Positions 35,554 to 44,539 of a stretch of DNA of 64,000 bases are shown here, in pieces. Origin of the DNA: Palsa-601 sp963801185 (lineage in GTDB: Bacteria > Actinomycetota > Acidimicrobiia > Acidimicrobiales > Bog-793); NCBI GenBank assembly GCA_963801185.1, contig CAWDDW010000003.1:2046001-2110000 (forward strand), read 5' to 3'. The translations under genes and the position numbers were made by a program. Every line of letters begins with the position of its first letter. Position 1 is the first letter of the stretch. The notes under the pieces are model-generated. The model was given only the letters and a program-made list of their open reading frames with translations. It did not search any database and was not told where the DNA came from.

Positions 35554-37044
35554 CTAGGCGATGGCGGCGGCGGCTGGCCCGGGATCGTCCGGCGGCGGCG
35601 AACCGCGCAGCGCGGCGAGGAACGCCGCCATGCAGGCGACAACTGCGAGAGCGAGCACGGCTCCGCGAAAGCCCATAGAGACGTTCCCACTCCCGCTCAC
35701 GACCGACCCTGCAAAGGCCTCGAACACGAGCGTCGTGAGCGCCAGGCCGAGCGCGGTGCCGAGCCCGCGGGTCATGTTGAGCACGCCGCTCACAAGGCCC
35801 GTGGCGGTCCGGGGGACGGCGCTCATGACGGCCGCATTGTTGGCAGGGGTGAAGATTCCCATGCCGGCACCGAGGAGCCCGAGTGCCACAAGGCGGAGGC
35901 CCTCGTCGCTGCCGCTGAAACCGAGGAGGCCGAGAGCACCGGCGGCGAGTGCCATCCCGCCCACGGTGAGGGGTCGCGGCCCGAGGAGCTCGGCGAGCCG
36001 CCCGCTGACTGGAGCTACGAGGCCGAGCGCTATCGGCATGATCGTCAGCTGAAGCCCCGCGGCGACCGGGCTCGTGTGCAGCCCGGCGACGAGGTAGAGG
36101 GGGATCACGAAAAGCGTGCCGAACAAGACGAGGTAAGAGAGCAGGCTGCTCGAGATCGCCGCCGAGTAGCCCCTCTGAGCGAAGAGGCTCAGGTCCAACA
36201 TCGGGAATCGTGACCGGCGCTCCTGGGCGACGAAGGCGGCCGAAAGTGCGACGGCTCCGGCCAGCATCGCGATGACGAGGGGCGAGCTTCACCCGATGCC
36301 ATCTCCGAGGGAGATCGCGGCGAGGAGCAATCCGGCGGCCGGCGGGAGCAGGAGCGCCCCGCGCCAGTCGAAGCTGGTTCGCTCGGCGAGATCCCGGCTG
36401 CGCGGTATGAGCTGGCGGCCGAGGAGTATCCCGACGATCCCGACCGGCACGTTCACGAGGAAGATGAGGTGCCACCCGCCGGTGGCGACCAACAGTCCGC
36501 CGACGGTCGGGCCGAGCGCCAGTCCGAGCGCTTGTGCCGCCCCTTGGATGCCGATGCCCCTCCCGAGCTGGGAGCCCGGCATGACGAGAGCGATTATCGC
36601 GAGCGAGTTGGCCTGCATCATTGCCGCCCCGATCCCTTGCAGGACCCTGAATGCGATCAGCAGGCGGAGGTCCGGGGCGAGGCCGCACAGGCCGGAGCCG
36701 ACTACGAAGATCCCGAACCCGTAGAGGTAGAGGAGCTTGCGGCCGAACACGTCCGCGACCCTCCCAATGGGGGTGACGAGCGCGACGACCACCAGCAGGT
36801 ACGCGAGCCCGGTCCAGGTCGCGCCTGCAAGCGAGGTGTGAAAGCTGACCTCGATGGGCCGGTAGGCGAGATTGACGATGCTCGCGTCGAGCTGGCCCAT
36901 GAACGCCCCGAGGCACACGGCGAGGACCGCGAACCAGTGGGCGTGGCGGTGCTCGCGTACCGACACGGGTCTGCGCGGCTCCTTCAGCAGCCGCTTCACG
37001 AATCCCCTGGCCATCTCGTGGTGCCCAGTGGTGATCGCCGCCAT
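35554..37044 (-). CDS. DHA2-type MFS drug transporter with an in-frame TGA
   Basis: A 14-helix EmrB/QacA-type exporter (LGAFMGQLDASIVNLAY; GRVADVFGRKLLYLYG; LQGIGAAMMQANSLAI). The reading frame is interrupted at 36289-36291 by TGA after ISLGDGIG and continues in the same frame as SSPLVIAMLAGAV. Relatives usually have Trp at this point (GIGW), so one G-to-A change (TGG to TGA) explains it. It is a mutation, sequence error or pseudogene; there is no sign of wider TGA recoding, as TGA is a common terminal stop here. Start options are ATG 37044 or 37014. The repeats just upstream may be operators. Confidence 0.83.
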
Positions 37045-37063
37045 TGTACGATTGTACGGACAA
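37044..37063 (-). promoter_or_regulatory. Tandem CGTACAA repeat at the MFS transporter start
   Basis: On the minus strand CGTACAA occurs twice, separated by one T, immediately before ATG 37044. It could be a regulator site or a chance repeat. Confidence 0.35.
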
Positions 37064-37077
37064 ATCTGCCATGTCGT

Positions 37078-37115
37078 CACATTCGTGGTGAACTGTCGTG
37101 ATGGCCACGAATGTG
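37078..37115 (+). repeat. Perfect 11-bp inverted repeat over the DUF2237 start codon
   Basis: Arms CACATTCGTGG (37078-37088) and CCACGAATGTG (37105-37115) enclose a 16-nt loop that contains the start codon at 37101. As RNA it would hide the start; as DNA it is a plausible operator. Confidence 0.55.
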
Positions 37116-37469
37116 CTGGGTGGAGACCTCCATGCGTGCAGCATGGACCCGCTGACCGGCTTCTATCGGGATGGATGCTGCGACACAGGCGCGCAGGACG
37201 TCGGTGTGCACACGGTGTGTGTGAGGGTGACGGCGGAGTTTCTCGCCTTCTCGGCGAGGGCAGGTAACGACCTGTCGACCCCTCGCCCCGAATTGGGTTT
37301 CGCCGGCTTGCAGCCCGGGCAGTGCTGGTGCCTGTGCGCCTCGCGGTGGAAAGAAGCCCTCGACGCCGGCATGGCGCCGCCAGTCGTGCTCGAGTCGACG
37401 CACCGGGCGACCCTCGAGTGGGTGTCCCTCGCCGAGCTGCGTCGATGCGCGGTCAAGCCCGAGGCATGA
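37101..37469 (+). CDS. DUF2237 family protein
   Basis: A 122-residue conserved protein of unknown function. The family landmarks are TNVLGGDLHACSMDPLTGFYRDGCC, CVRVTAEFLAFSARAGNDLSTP, and LQPGQCWCLCASRWKEAL, several conserved Cys residues included. GTG 37098 is an alternative start. Its stop overlaps the ATG of the glycogen phosphorylase gene (ATGA), so the two are co-translated. A perfect inverted repeat surrounds its start codon. Confidence 0.82.
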   Translation: MATNVLGGDLHACSMDPLTGFYRDGCCDTGAQDVGVHTVCVRVTAEFLAFSARAGNDLSTPRPELGFAGLQPGQCWCLCASRWKEALDAGMAPPVVLESTHRATLEWVSLAELRRCAVKPEA

Positions 37470-39109
37470 GCGCCGGGGCGGAGGTCGCCTATTTCACGAT
37501 GGAGGTGGCGCTCGAGGACGCTCTGCCGACCTACAGCGGCGGGCTCGGCGTGCTCGCCGGCGACTACCTGCGCTCGGCCGCCGACCTCGGCCTCCCTCTC
37601 GCAGCGGTCACCCTGCTGTATCGCGGCGGCTACTTCCTCCAGGTGGTGGACGACGACGGGGTTCAGCACGAACAGCCGGTCGACTGGGCACCCGAGGACG
37701 TGCTCGAGCGTCTCGATCCGCAGGTGACGGTTGAGATCGACGGTCGGGCCGTGCACGTCGGCGCCTGGCGCTTCGACCTGAGAGGCGTGAGCGGCTCGGT
37801 GGTGCCGGTCTATTTCCTCGACACCGACCTTCCCGAGAACGACGCCGGCGCTCGCCGCCTCACTGACCAGCTCTACTCGGGCGACGCCTCTCACCGGCTG
37901 CGCCAGGAAGCCGTCCTCGGGCTCGGCGGCGTCGAGATGCTGCGCCGTCTCGGTCACTCCCCGACGGTATTCCACATGAACGAGGGCCACTCGGCGCTGC
38001 TCGTGCTCCGCCTGCTCGACGACGAGCCCCCCGATGCGGTCCGCTCGAAGTGCGCCTTCACGACGCACACGCCGGTCCCGGCGGGACACGACCGTTTCTC
38101 GCGATCGGTGGTGGCGAAGGTGCTCGGCCGGCAACGGACCTCGCAACTCGAGAGCCTCGGCTGCCTCGAGACGAGACAGCTGAACATGACCGAGCTCGGA
38201 ATCTCGGGCTCGGAGTTCGTGAACGGCGTGTCGATCCGCCACGGCGAGGTCACACGGGAGATGTTCCCCGGGGTGGCGGTCTCCGCCATCACCAACGGGG
38301 TCCACGCCGCCACCTGGGCCGGGCCTTCTGTTGCCGAGCTGTTCGACCGGTACCTCGGCGGCTGGCGATCGGACAACGCGAGGGTGCGGTATGCCGGGTC
38401 GATCCCCCTCGAGGAGATCGCCTTGGCCCATCGCCACGAGAAACGCCGCCTCTGTGACCAAGTAGTCGACCGCTCGGGCACGCATCTCGACCCGAGCGCC
38501 CTCACCATCGGGCTCGCTCGCAGGGCAACGCCCTACAAGCAGACCACACTTCTCTTCTCCGATCTCGATCGCCTCACCTCGATCGCACGGTCCGCCGGAC
38601 CGATCCAGGTCCTCTTCGCCGGCAAGGCCCATCCACGTGACGTCGAGGGCAAGGCGCTGATCGCCCGCGTCGTGGAAGTGAGCAAGGAGGTTTCCGGGGC
38701 GCTCGAGGTCGTCTTCTTAGAGCAGTACGACCTCAGGCTCGCGGCGCTTCTCGTCGCGGGTACCGACGTCTGGCTGAACACGCCGGTGAAGCCGAACGAG
38801 GCCTCCGGCACGAGCGGGATGAAGGCAGCACTGAACGGCGTGCCGAGCTTGTCCACACTGGACGGTTGGTGGATCGAAGGCTGCGTCGAGGGCGTGACGG
38901 GATGGGCTATCGGTGGGCTGGAGGAGGGTGACGACGCGCACGACCTGTACGACGCGCTCGAGCAGTCGGTGATCCCGACCTTCTACGACGACGAGACACG
39001 GTTCACCGAGATCCGCCGGTACGCCATGTCTCTCAACGGCTCCTTCTTCAACACCGAGCGGATGGCCCGCGAGTATCCGCGCGCTGCCTACCGGTTCACG
39101 TTGCTCTGA
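37466..39109 (+). CDS. glgP: Alpha-glucan (glycogen) phosphorylase, short form
   Basis: A 547-residue GT35 phosphorylase releasing glucose-1-phosphate from glycogen or maltodextrin. Landmarks: YFTMEVALEDALPTYSGGLG at the N-terminus, FHMNEGHSALL, TTHTPVPAGHDRF, AITNGVHAATW and the PLP region NEASGTSGMKAALNG, then STLDGWWIEG. It belongs to the short TIGR02094-like class. ATG 37466 overlaps the DUF2237 stop. The stop region overlaps the convergent malic enzyme gene by 14 bp. Confidence 0.92.
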   Translation: MSAGAEVAYFTMEVALEDALPTYSGGLGVLAGDYLRSAADLGLPLAAVTLLYRGGYFLQVVDDDGVQHEQPVDWAPEDVLERLDPQVTVEIDGRAVHVGAWRFDLRGVSGSVVPVYFLDTDLPENDAGARRLTDQLYSGDASHRLRQEAVLGLGGVEMLRRLGHSPTVFHMNEGHSALLVLRLLDDEPPDAVRSKCAFTTHTPVPAGHDRFSRSVVAKVLGRQRTSQLESLGCLETRQLNMTELGISGSEFVNGVSIRHGEVTREMFPGVAVSAITNGVHAATWAGPSVAELFDRYLGGWRSDNARVRYAGSIPLEEIALAHRHEKRRLCDQVVDRSGTHLDPSALTIGLARRATPYKQTTLLFSDLDRLTSIARSAGPIQVLFAGKAHPRDVEGKALIARVVEVSKEVSGALEVVFLEQYDLRLAALLVAGTDVWLNTPVKPNEASGTSGMKAALNGVPSLSTLDGWWIEGCVEGVTGWAIGGLEEGDDAHDLYDALEQSVIPTFYDDETRFTEIRRYAMSLNGSFFNTERMAREYPRAAYRFTLL

Positions 39110-40799
39110 TCTTCGGGTAGACGGGCTCCCACATCGCCTCGCGCACGGCTGCCTCGAGCGCTCCGGGCCGGTCCAAGCCGGCGATCTCGCGTCTCGCCAC
39201 CCCGTCCTCGTGAGCAGCTCTTGCGACCGCGGCCGCCACCGCGACGGAGGTCTCGCGCAGCGCTTCGACCTCTGGGAGCAGAGGGGCGCCGACGGCGCCG
39301 CCGTCGACCGAGGAGGCCACGGCGTCTGCGGCCGCCCCGATCATCCTGGCTGTGACCCTGGACGCCCGGACGAAGATCGCGCCGAGACCGATCCCCGGGA
39401 ACACGAGGGCGTTGTTGGCCTGTCCGACAACGAACGTGTCGCCACCAACCGTGACAGGCTCGAACGGGCTCCCCGTGGCGACGAGAGCGCGGCCATCGGT
39501 CCACGACAGCAGATCCGCAGGACGGGCCTCCGAGAGCGAGGTCGGGTTCGACATCGGCATGATCACCGGACGGTCGCAGTGCTCTGCCATCGCCCGGACG
39601 ATCTCTTCGGTGAAAGCTCCGGGCTGGCCGGACGTGCCGATGAGGATCGTCGGGCGGGCGAGCCTCACGACCTCGAGAAGGCCGATGCGACCCGCGGCGT
39701 CGCGGGGCACGCCAACGGCCTCGTCGTCACTCCGGGCGAAGGGTCGTTGGAAGTCGCGAATGTGCGAGTCGGAGCTGAGGAGGAGCCCGTGGCTCGACAG
39801 CGCCCAGATGCGGGCCCCAGCATCGTGGGCTCCCGCCGCCCCCATCGCCTCTCTCAGCTGCTCGGCGATCCCGATGCCCGCCGTCCCGGCGCCGTAGACG
39901 ACCACTCGTTGCTCGGCGAGCCGGCCACCGCTCACCCGGAGCGCCGAGACGCACGCGGCGAGAGTCACGGCACCGGTTCCCTGGATGTCGTCGTTGAACG
40001 TGAAGTAGTTGTCCTTATAGCGGTCGAGGATGCGCCTGGCGTTTGCCGCGCCGATGTCCTCCCAGTGCAAGAGCGCGTTCGGGAAGAGGCGGCTTGCGGT
40101 GCGCAGGTAGATGTCGACGAACTCGTCGTAGGCCTCCTCGCCGACTCGTCGGTGGCGGTTGCCTAGGTAGAGCGGGTCCTCGAGCAGGCTCTCGCGGTTC
40201 GTGCCGACGTCGAGCACGACTGGAAGTGTCCGCGAAGGATCGATGCCGCCGGCAGCGGTGTAGACGGCGAGCTTGCCGGCCGAGATGGCGATGCCGCCGA
40301 CTCCCCAGTCCCCGATACCGAGGATCGCCTCGCCGTCGGTCGCGATGAGCAGGTCGACGTCACCGGGCGCGAGACCTGGCGCCAGGAGCGAGCGCTCGAC
40401 GTCGCCAGGGTGGTCGATCGAGAGGTAGATGCCGTGCGGGCCTCGGTACTCGCCCGAATAGTTCTGGATCGCATCGCCGACCGTGGGTGTGTAGACGATT
40501 GGCAGCATCTCGGTGAGGTGGTCTTGCAGGAGGCGGAAGAAGAGCACTTCGTTGCGATCCTGCAGGAGGGAGAGGAACACGTTCTTGCCGAGGTCGGTCG
40601 GTTGCCGCGAGAACTGGGCGTAGGCCCGCTCCGCCTGTTCGGAGAGCGAGAGCACGCTCGGCGGCAAGAGCCCGACGAGCCCGAGCGAGTCCCGCTCCGT
40701 CTCCGTGAACGCCACACCTCGGTTGACTTGCGGGTCCGACAGCACCTGGTGTCCTCGGCGCGTCGTCTCGATTGCGCCGTCTGCTGCAAGCCGTTTCAC
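39096..40799 (-). CDS. NAD(P)-dependent malic enzyme
   Basis: A 567-residue malic enzyme decarboxylating malate to pyruvate. The length and sequence match the large (SfcA/MaeA-like) class: VYTPTVGDAIQNYS, GDWGVGGIAISAGKLAVYTA, LDVGTNRESLL, HWEDIGAANARRIL, FNDDIQGTGAVTLA and the nucleotide motif VVYGAGTAGIGIAEQL. GTG 40799 follows TAGGGT by 6 nt, so the mRNA is probably leaderless. Confidence 0.92.
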   Translation of the reverse strand: MKRLAADGAIETTRRGHQVLSDPQVNRGVAFTETERDSLGLVGLLPPSVLSLSEQAERAYAQFSRQPTDLGKNVFLSLLQDRNEVLFFRLLQDHLTEMLPIVYTPTVGDAIQNYSGEYRGPHGIYLSIDHPGDVERSLLAPGLAPGDVDLLIATDGEAILGIGDWGVGGIAISAGKLAVYTAAGGIDPSRTLPVVLDVGTNRESLLEDPLYLGNRHRRVGEEAYDEFVDIYLRTASRLFPNALLHWEDIGAANARRILDRYKDNYFTFNDDIQGTGAVTLAACVSALRVSGGRLAEQRVVVYGAGTAGIGIAEQLREAMGAAGAHDAGARIWALSSHGLLLSSDSHIRDFQRPFARSDDEAVGVPRDAAGRIGLLEVVRLARPTILIGTSGQPGAFTEEIVRAMAEHCDRPVIMPMSNPTSLSEARPADLLSWTDGRALVATGSPFEPVTVGGDTFVVGQANNALVFPGIGLGAIFVRASRVTARMIGAAADAVASSVDGGAVGAPLLPEVEALRETSVAVAAAVARAAHEDGVARREIAGLDRPGALEAAVREAMWEPVYPKIRAT

Positions 40800-40805
40800 G
40801 TGACC

Positions 40806-40811
40806 ACCCTA
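40806..40811 (-). promoter_or_regulatory. Leaderless -10 box (malic enzyme)
   Basis: TAGGGT is 6 nt upstream of GTG 40799 on the minus strand. Confidence 0.5.
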
Positions 40812-40907
40812 AGTCGGGATCCGGCGCGACAGGTCGGTCGCCGGGTCCCGAGCGGGCGGAGCGGGCGGGCGTCGGGTCGCCGGGAGGCTCCGTTTCTCCA
40901 ACAAGTC

Positions 40908-40963
40908 GCGCCTGTCGCGCGATGTGTGCCGTGCGGGCACGTTTCGCGCGACAGGCGCGAAAC
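40908..40963. repeat. Nested, mutually exclusive inverted repeats between malic enzyme and marR
   Basis: Arms GCGCCTGTCGCGCGA (40908-40922) and its exact complement (40944-40958) form a 15-bp stem around a smaller hairpin (GTGCC/GGCAC, 40926-40940). The right arm also belongs to a second perfect stem, GTTTCGCGC (40941-40949) with GCGCGAAAC (40955-40963). Only one of the two large stems can form at a time. Confidence 0.65.
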
Positions 40964-41003
40964 GTTGTGAAACCGGTCTGGCGTGGGCACGAAGCGTTGG
41001 CGA

Positions 41004-41024
41004 TATAATGCTTGCTAGCAAGCA
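41004..41024 (+). promoter_or_regulatory. TATAAT -10 box and 16-bp palindromic operator of the marR-MFS operon
   Basis: A consensus -10 (TATAAT, 41004-41009) is followed directly by the perfect palindrome TGCTTGCTAGCAAGCA (41009-41024), just where the transcript starts. No good -35 box is visible. The site is ideally placed for autorepression by the MarR protein encoded next. Confidence 0.65.
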
Positions 41025-41043
41025 AGTACAAGGGGCCTGCGGG

Positions 41044-41535
41044 ATGGGTGCAGAGGTACAGGCAGGGGTAGATGGCGGCGCCTACGTGAACGCCGCGCGC
41101 CTTCGCATCGCTGTCTCCCGGCTGTCCCGGCGCCTGCGGCCGACCTCTGCGGCAGGGTCGCTCACGGCAACCGAGGTGGACGTGCTGGTCGCCGCCGAGC
41201 GGCAGGGACCGATCCGGTTGTCGGACCTGGCTGGTTTTGCCGGTCTCAACCCGACGATGCTGTCCCGGGTCATCCCCAAGCTCGAGGAGGCCGGGCTGAT
41301 CCGCCGCCTGTTGGACGAGGCGGACCGGCGTGTCTGTCGCGTCGAGGCAACCGCCAAAGGCCATCGCCTTCTCGAGCGTGTCCGCTCCGAGCGCAACGAC
41401 GCGCTCTCCGAGCGGCTCTCCGAGCTCGACCCTGCCGAGCGCGAGGCGCTCGGTGCTGCGCTCCCGGTCCTCGAGGAGCTCGCCGAGCGGCTGCTCGATC
41501 CCGCACCGGAGGTCGAGAACGGAGCCAGCCGGTGA
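41044..41535 (+). CDS. MarR-family transcriptional regulator
   Basis: A 163-residue winged-helix regulator (LTATEVDVLVAAERQGPIRL; FAGLNPTMLSRVIPKLEEAGL as helix-turn-helix; RRLLDEADRRVCRVEATAKG as wing). ATG 41044 is chosen because it lies after the promoter and operator. It overlaps the MFS exporter by 4 bp (GTGA) and probably represses that exporter until a toxic ligand binds. Confidence 0.88.
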   Translation: MGAEVQAGVDGGAYVNAARLRIAVSRLSRRLRPTSAAGSLTATEVDVLVAAERQGPIRLSDLAGFAGLNPTMLSRVIPKLEEAGLIRRLLDEADRRVCRVEATAKGHRLLERVRSERNDALSERLSELDPAEREALGAALPVLEELAERLLDPAPEVENGASR

Positions 41536-42836
41536 GCCGCGTGATGTCGGTGGGCCGGCGCACCTTCTCTGCTCTTTCGATCCCGAATTTCCGGCGCTTC
41601 TTCTTCGGCCAGAGCACCTCGCTCGTCGGCACGTGGATGCAGTCGGTCGCGCAGTCGTGGCTCGTCTTCACGATCACACACTCGAGCACGGCGATCGGTG
41701 GTGTCCTCGCTCTGCAGACGCTTCCGGTGCTGATCCTCGGGCCCTATGCAGGAGTCATCGCCGACCGCGTCGACAAGCGCCGCCTCATGGTGGTTCTCCA
41801 GTCCTTCATGGGCGTGCAGGCGTTGGTGCTCGGAGTGCTGGCCGTTACACACCTCGTGCGTTTCTGGGAGGTTTGCATCCTCGCGGTCGTGCTCGGCCTC
41901 AACAACACCTTCGAGAACCCCGCCCGCCAATCATTCGTGCTCAAGATGGTCGGAGCCGAGGAAGTGCGCAACGCGGTGAGCCTCAACTCGACGATGGTGA
42001 ACGCGGCGCGAGCCGTTGGCCCGGCCGTGGCGGGCCTGCTAATCGCAACCGTCGGTGTGGGCATCTGTTTCCTCGTCAATGCCGTGAGTTTCGTGGCCGT
42101 CGTCTACTCGCTCGTCTCGATGGACACCGGTGCTCTCCGCCCGAGCAAGCCGGCCGGTCGGACGAAGGGCCAGTTGCGCGAGGGGTTTCGCTATGTCGCG
42201 AAGGAGCCCAAGCTCGGTGTCCCCCTTCTCATGATGGCGATAGTCGGGACGCTCGCGTACGAGTTCCAGGTCACCTTGCCCGTGGTCGCGAAGCAGACGT
42301 TCCACGGTGGGGCAGCGACGTACGGTTTCCTCACGGCCTCGATGGGAGTCGGTGCCGTCATAGGCGGGCTCGTTACCGCCACCCGCGGTCGCACGGGGCT
42401 TCGGACTCTCACGATGGCGGGCGCGCTGTTCGGAGTGGCAATCCTCGTTGCATCGGTCTCGCCAGTGCTCGGCCTCGAGTTCGCGGCGTTGGGGGCGGTT
42501 GGTTGGGCAAGCGTCACGTTTCTCGCGACCGGCAACTCGACGCTCCAGCTGTCGTCTGCGCCTTCGATGCGCGGACGGGTGATGTCGCTGTGGGCGGTCG
42601 CCTTCCTCGGCTCGACACCAGTCGGCGGGCCGCTCATCGGATGGATCGTGGCCACCGCGAGCGCACGAGTCGGCCTGGCCGTCGGCGGGGTCTCCTGTCT
42701 TGTGGCGGCTGGCATCGGCCTCTTCGCCATGGCGAGGCTCGGGATGCTCCAGGCAGGAGCGCGGCGCGAGGATCTGGCCCCGGAACCGGAGGGACCGAGC
42801 GCGGTCGCGCTCGGTCTGGCGGCCGAGGGCGATTGA
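41532..42836 (+). CDS. MFS transporter (DHA3/EntS-like exporter)
   Basis: A 434-residue, 12-helix exporter (NFRRFFFGQSTSLVGTWMQ at the N-terminus; GPYAGVIADRVDKRRLM; NNTFENPARQSFV). These motifs are those of the MFS_3 group that includes enterobactin exporters. GTG 41532 overlaps marR. Substrate unknown. Confidence 0.86.
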   Translation: MSRVMSVGRRTFSALSIPNFRRFFFGQSTSLVGTWMQSVAQSWLVFTITHSSTAIGGVLALQTLPVLILGPYAGVIADRVDKRRLMVVLQSFMGVQALVLGVLAVTHLVRFWEVCILAVVLGLNNTFENPARQSFVLKMVGAEEVRNAVSLNSTMVNAARAVGPAVAGLLIATVGVGICFLVNAVSFVAVVYSLVSMDTGALRPSKPAGRTKGQLREGFRYVAKEPKLGVPLLMMAIVGTLAYEFQVTLPVVAKQTFHGGAATYGFLTASMGVGAVIGGLVTATRGRTGLRTLTMAGALFGVAILVASVSPVLGLEFAALGAVGWASVTFLATGNSTLQLSSAPSMRGRVMSLWAVAFLGSTPVGGPLIGWIVATASARVGLAVGGVSCLVAAGIGLFAMARLGMLQAGARREDLAPEPEGPSAVALGLAAEGD

Positions 42837-42888
42837 GCCGCACCGCTCCTCGAGGCGGCCGTGCCTCCGGCGACGGAGTATTACGACA

Positions 42889-42900
42889 AGTAATGTTACT
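42889..42900 (+). promoter_or_regulatory. Candidate TetR operator
   Basis: AGTAATGTTACT is an inverted repeat (AGTAA/TTACT, 2-bp centre) in an unusually AT-rich patch 65 bp before the tetR start. It is suited to autoregulation. Confidence 0.4.
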
Positions 42901-42964
42901 GAGAGTTACAGTCACTCTCGACGCGAGGAGGCAGCGCTCGCAGGTCGGCGTCAAACGGCGGAAG

Positions 42965-43624
42965 ATGGGGGACGATGGAGGTGTGGGGAAGGTGACTGCG
43001 AGAGCCGCAGGAGGCTCGCAGGATCGGCCAAGTCGCCGTGCGCCCGGCAGACGGGACGAGTTGCTTGGTGCCGCGCTCGACGTGATCCGCAGGGTCGGCC
43101 CTGGCGCTTCGATGGACGAGATGGCGGCGGAGGCCGGTATCACGAAGCCCGTTCTCTACAGGTACTTCCGCGACCGCGACGGTTTGATCGCGGCGGTGGC
43201 GGAGCGTTTCTCCGACGGGCTCGTTGAAAGGCTCGAGCAGGCGCTCGCCGCCGGCGCTCCGCTCGAGCGCCCCGAGGCGTCGATCCGCGCCGCGGTCGAG
43301 AGCTACGTCGCCTTCATCGAGGAGGACCCGGCTCTGTACGGCTTCTTGACCCAGCAAGCCGCCTCCGGAAGCCCGGCGCTCGTAGCGGTGATCGACCGGG
43401 TGGCGGGATCAATCGCCCGGGTGATCCGCGACACGCTCGAAGCTCAAGGCCTCGACGGCCGGCCGGCATCGACTTGGGCGCACGGCGTGGTCGGGATGGT
43501 CCATTTCGTCGGCTCGCGCTGGGCGCGCCAGCCTGACGTGCCCCGCGAAGTGCTCGTCGCCGACCTCGTGGAGCTGGTCGCGCACGGACTCACCGGGGCA
43601 GCGGTCCCGATACAACTGCAGTGA
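42965..43624 (+). CDS. TetR-family transcriptional regulator
   Basis: A regulator of about 219 residues with an N-terminal HTH (RRDELLGAALDVIRRVGPGASMDEMAAEAGITKPVLYRYF) written here by its ends: RRDELLGAAL and ITKPVLYRYF. The C-terminal all-helical domain is of the common actinobacterial type (SYVAFIEEDPALYGFL; VVGMVHFVGSRW). ATG 42965 or GTG 42992 are both possible. Its stop overlaps the fdhD start region, which is unusual for a regulator and hints at joint control. Confidence 0.87.
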   Translation: MGDDGGVGKVTARAAGGSQDRPSRRAPGRRDELLGAALDVIRRVGPGASMDEMAAEAGITKPVLYRYFRDRDGLIAAVAERFSDGLVERLEQALAAGAPLERPEASIRAAVESYVAFIEEDPALYGFLTQQAASGSPALVAVIDRVAGSIARVIRDTLEAQGLDGRPASTWAHGVVGMVHFVGSRWARQPDVPREVLVADLVELVAHGLTGAAVPIQLQ

Positions 43625-44538
43625 TGGCACAGACCCGCGATCGACGCTCGGGCAGGGTCCCGACGGCCTCGCGCCTCGTCTGGGAGCCGCGGGACGGCCA
43701 GCTCTCCCGACGCCCGGACGAGCTCGCGGTGGAAGAGCCCCTCGAGATACGGCTGAGCGACGAGGAGGGAGCAGCGGGCCAAGTGCTCACGGTGACCATG
43801 CGCACGCCGGGCAACGACTTCGAGCTGGCCCTCGGTTGGCTTCTCTCCGAGGGCGTGATCACCTCCCCTCGAGACGTCCGTTCCGTTCGGTACTGCACCG
43901 ATCCGGACCTCGACGGGGAACAGCGCTTCAACGTCGTCACCGTCGATCTGGCGGCTTCGGCACTCGCCAGGCTCGAGGCCGCTGGCGGCCACGCGAGCAG
44001 GCTCGCCGTCACGTCGAGCTCATGTGGAGTCTGTGGCACCGCCTCGATCGAGGCACTGTCGGCTCGCGGCCTCGGCGAGATAGTGAGCACGGTGGAGTTC
44101 GCGCTGCACGACGTGTTGCAGTGGCCGGAGCTGCTGCGCGCGGAGGGACAGGCCGGCTTCGCGGCGACCGGCGGTTTGCACGGCGCCGCGCTCGTGTCGT
44201 CGCAGCGAAAGATTCTCGTCGCACGGGAGGACATCGGCCGGCACAACGCCGTCGACAAAGTGGTCGGTTGGGCGCTCACCGAGGTGCTGGAGGGCCGGTT
44301 GTCCTTGCCCCTCAGCGCGACCGGTCTCGTCGTGAGCGGCCGCACATCGTTCGAGATCGTCCAAAAGGCCCTCTGCGTGGGCATACCCGTGGTCGCCGCC
44401 GTCTCGGCGGCGAGCAGCCTTGCCGCACGCCTCGCCGACGAGCAGGGGCTCACCCTCGTCGGCTTCGTCCGGGGCGGGCGCTGCACCGTCTACGCCCACC
44501 CGGAGCGACTGACGCTGGTAGGACCTAGGGCGGACTGA
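43624..44538 (+). CDS. fdhD: Formate dehydrogenase accessory sulfurtransferase
   Basis: A 304-residue FdhD protein that moves sulfur from a cysteine desulfurase to the molybdenum cofactor of formate dehydrogenase. The redox CxxC is in SSSCGVCGTAS; REDIGRHNAVDKVVGWAL and VSGRTSFEIVQKAL are family blocks. The ATG overlaps the tetR stop (TGATG); GTG 43621 is an alternative. No formate dehydrogenase is in the window. Confidence 0.92.
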   Translation: MAQTRDRRSGRVPTASRLVWEPRDGQLSRRPDELAVEEPLEIRLSDEEGAAGQVLTVTMRTPGNDFELALGWLLSEGVITSPRDVRSVRYCTDPDLDGEQRFNVVTVDLAASALARLEAAGGHASRLAVTSSSCGVCGTASIEALSARGLGEIVSTVEFALHDVLQWPELLRAEGQAGFAATGGLHGAALVSSQRKILVAREDIGRHNAVDKVVGWALTEVLEGRLSLPLSATGLVVSGRTSFEIVQKALCVGIPVVAAVSAASSLAARLADEQGLTLVGFVRGGRCTVYAHPERLTLVGPRAD

Positions 44539-44539
44539 A

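Noticed and set aside
36289..36291. TGA recoding (selenocysteine or Trp)
   Set aside because: TGA is used as the normal stop by many genes here and no SECIS-like element was seen; a point error or mutation is simpler.
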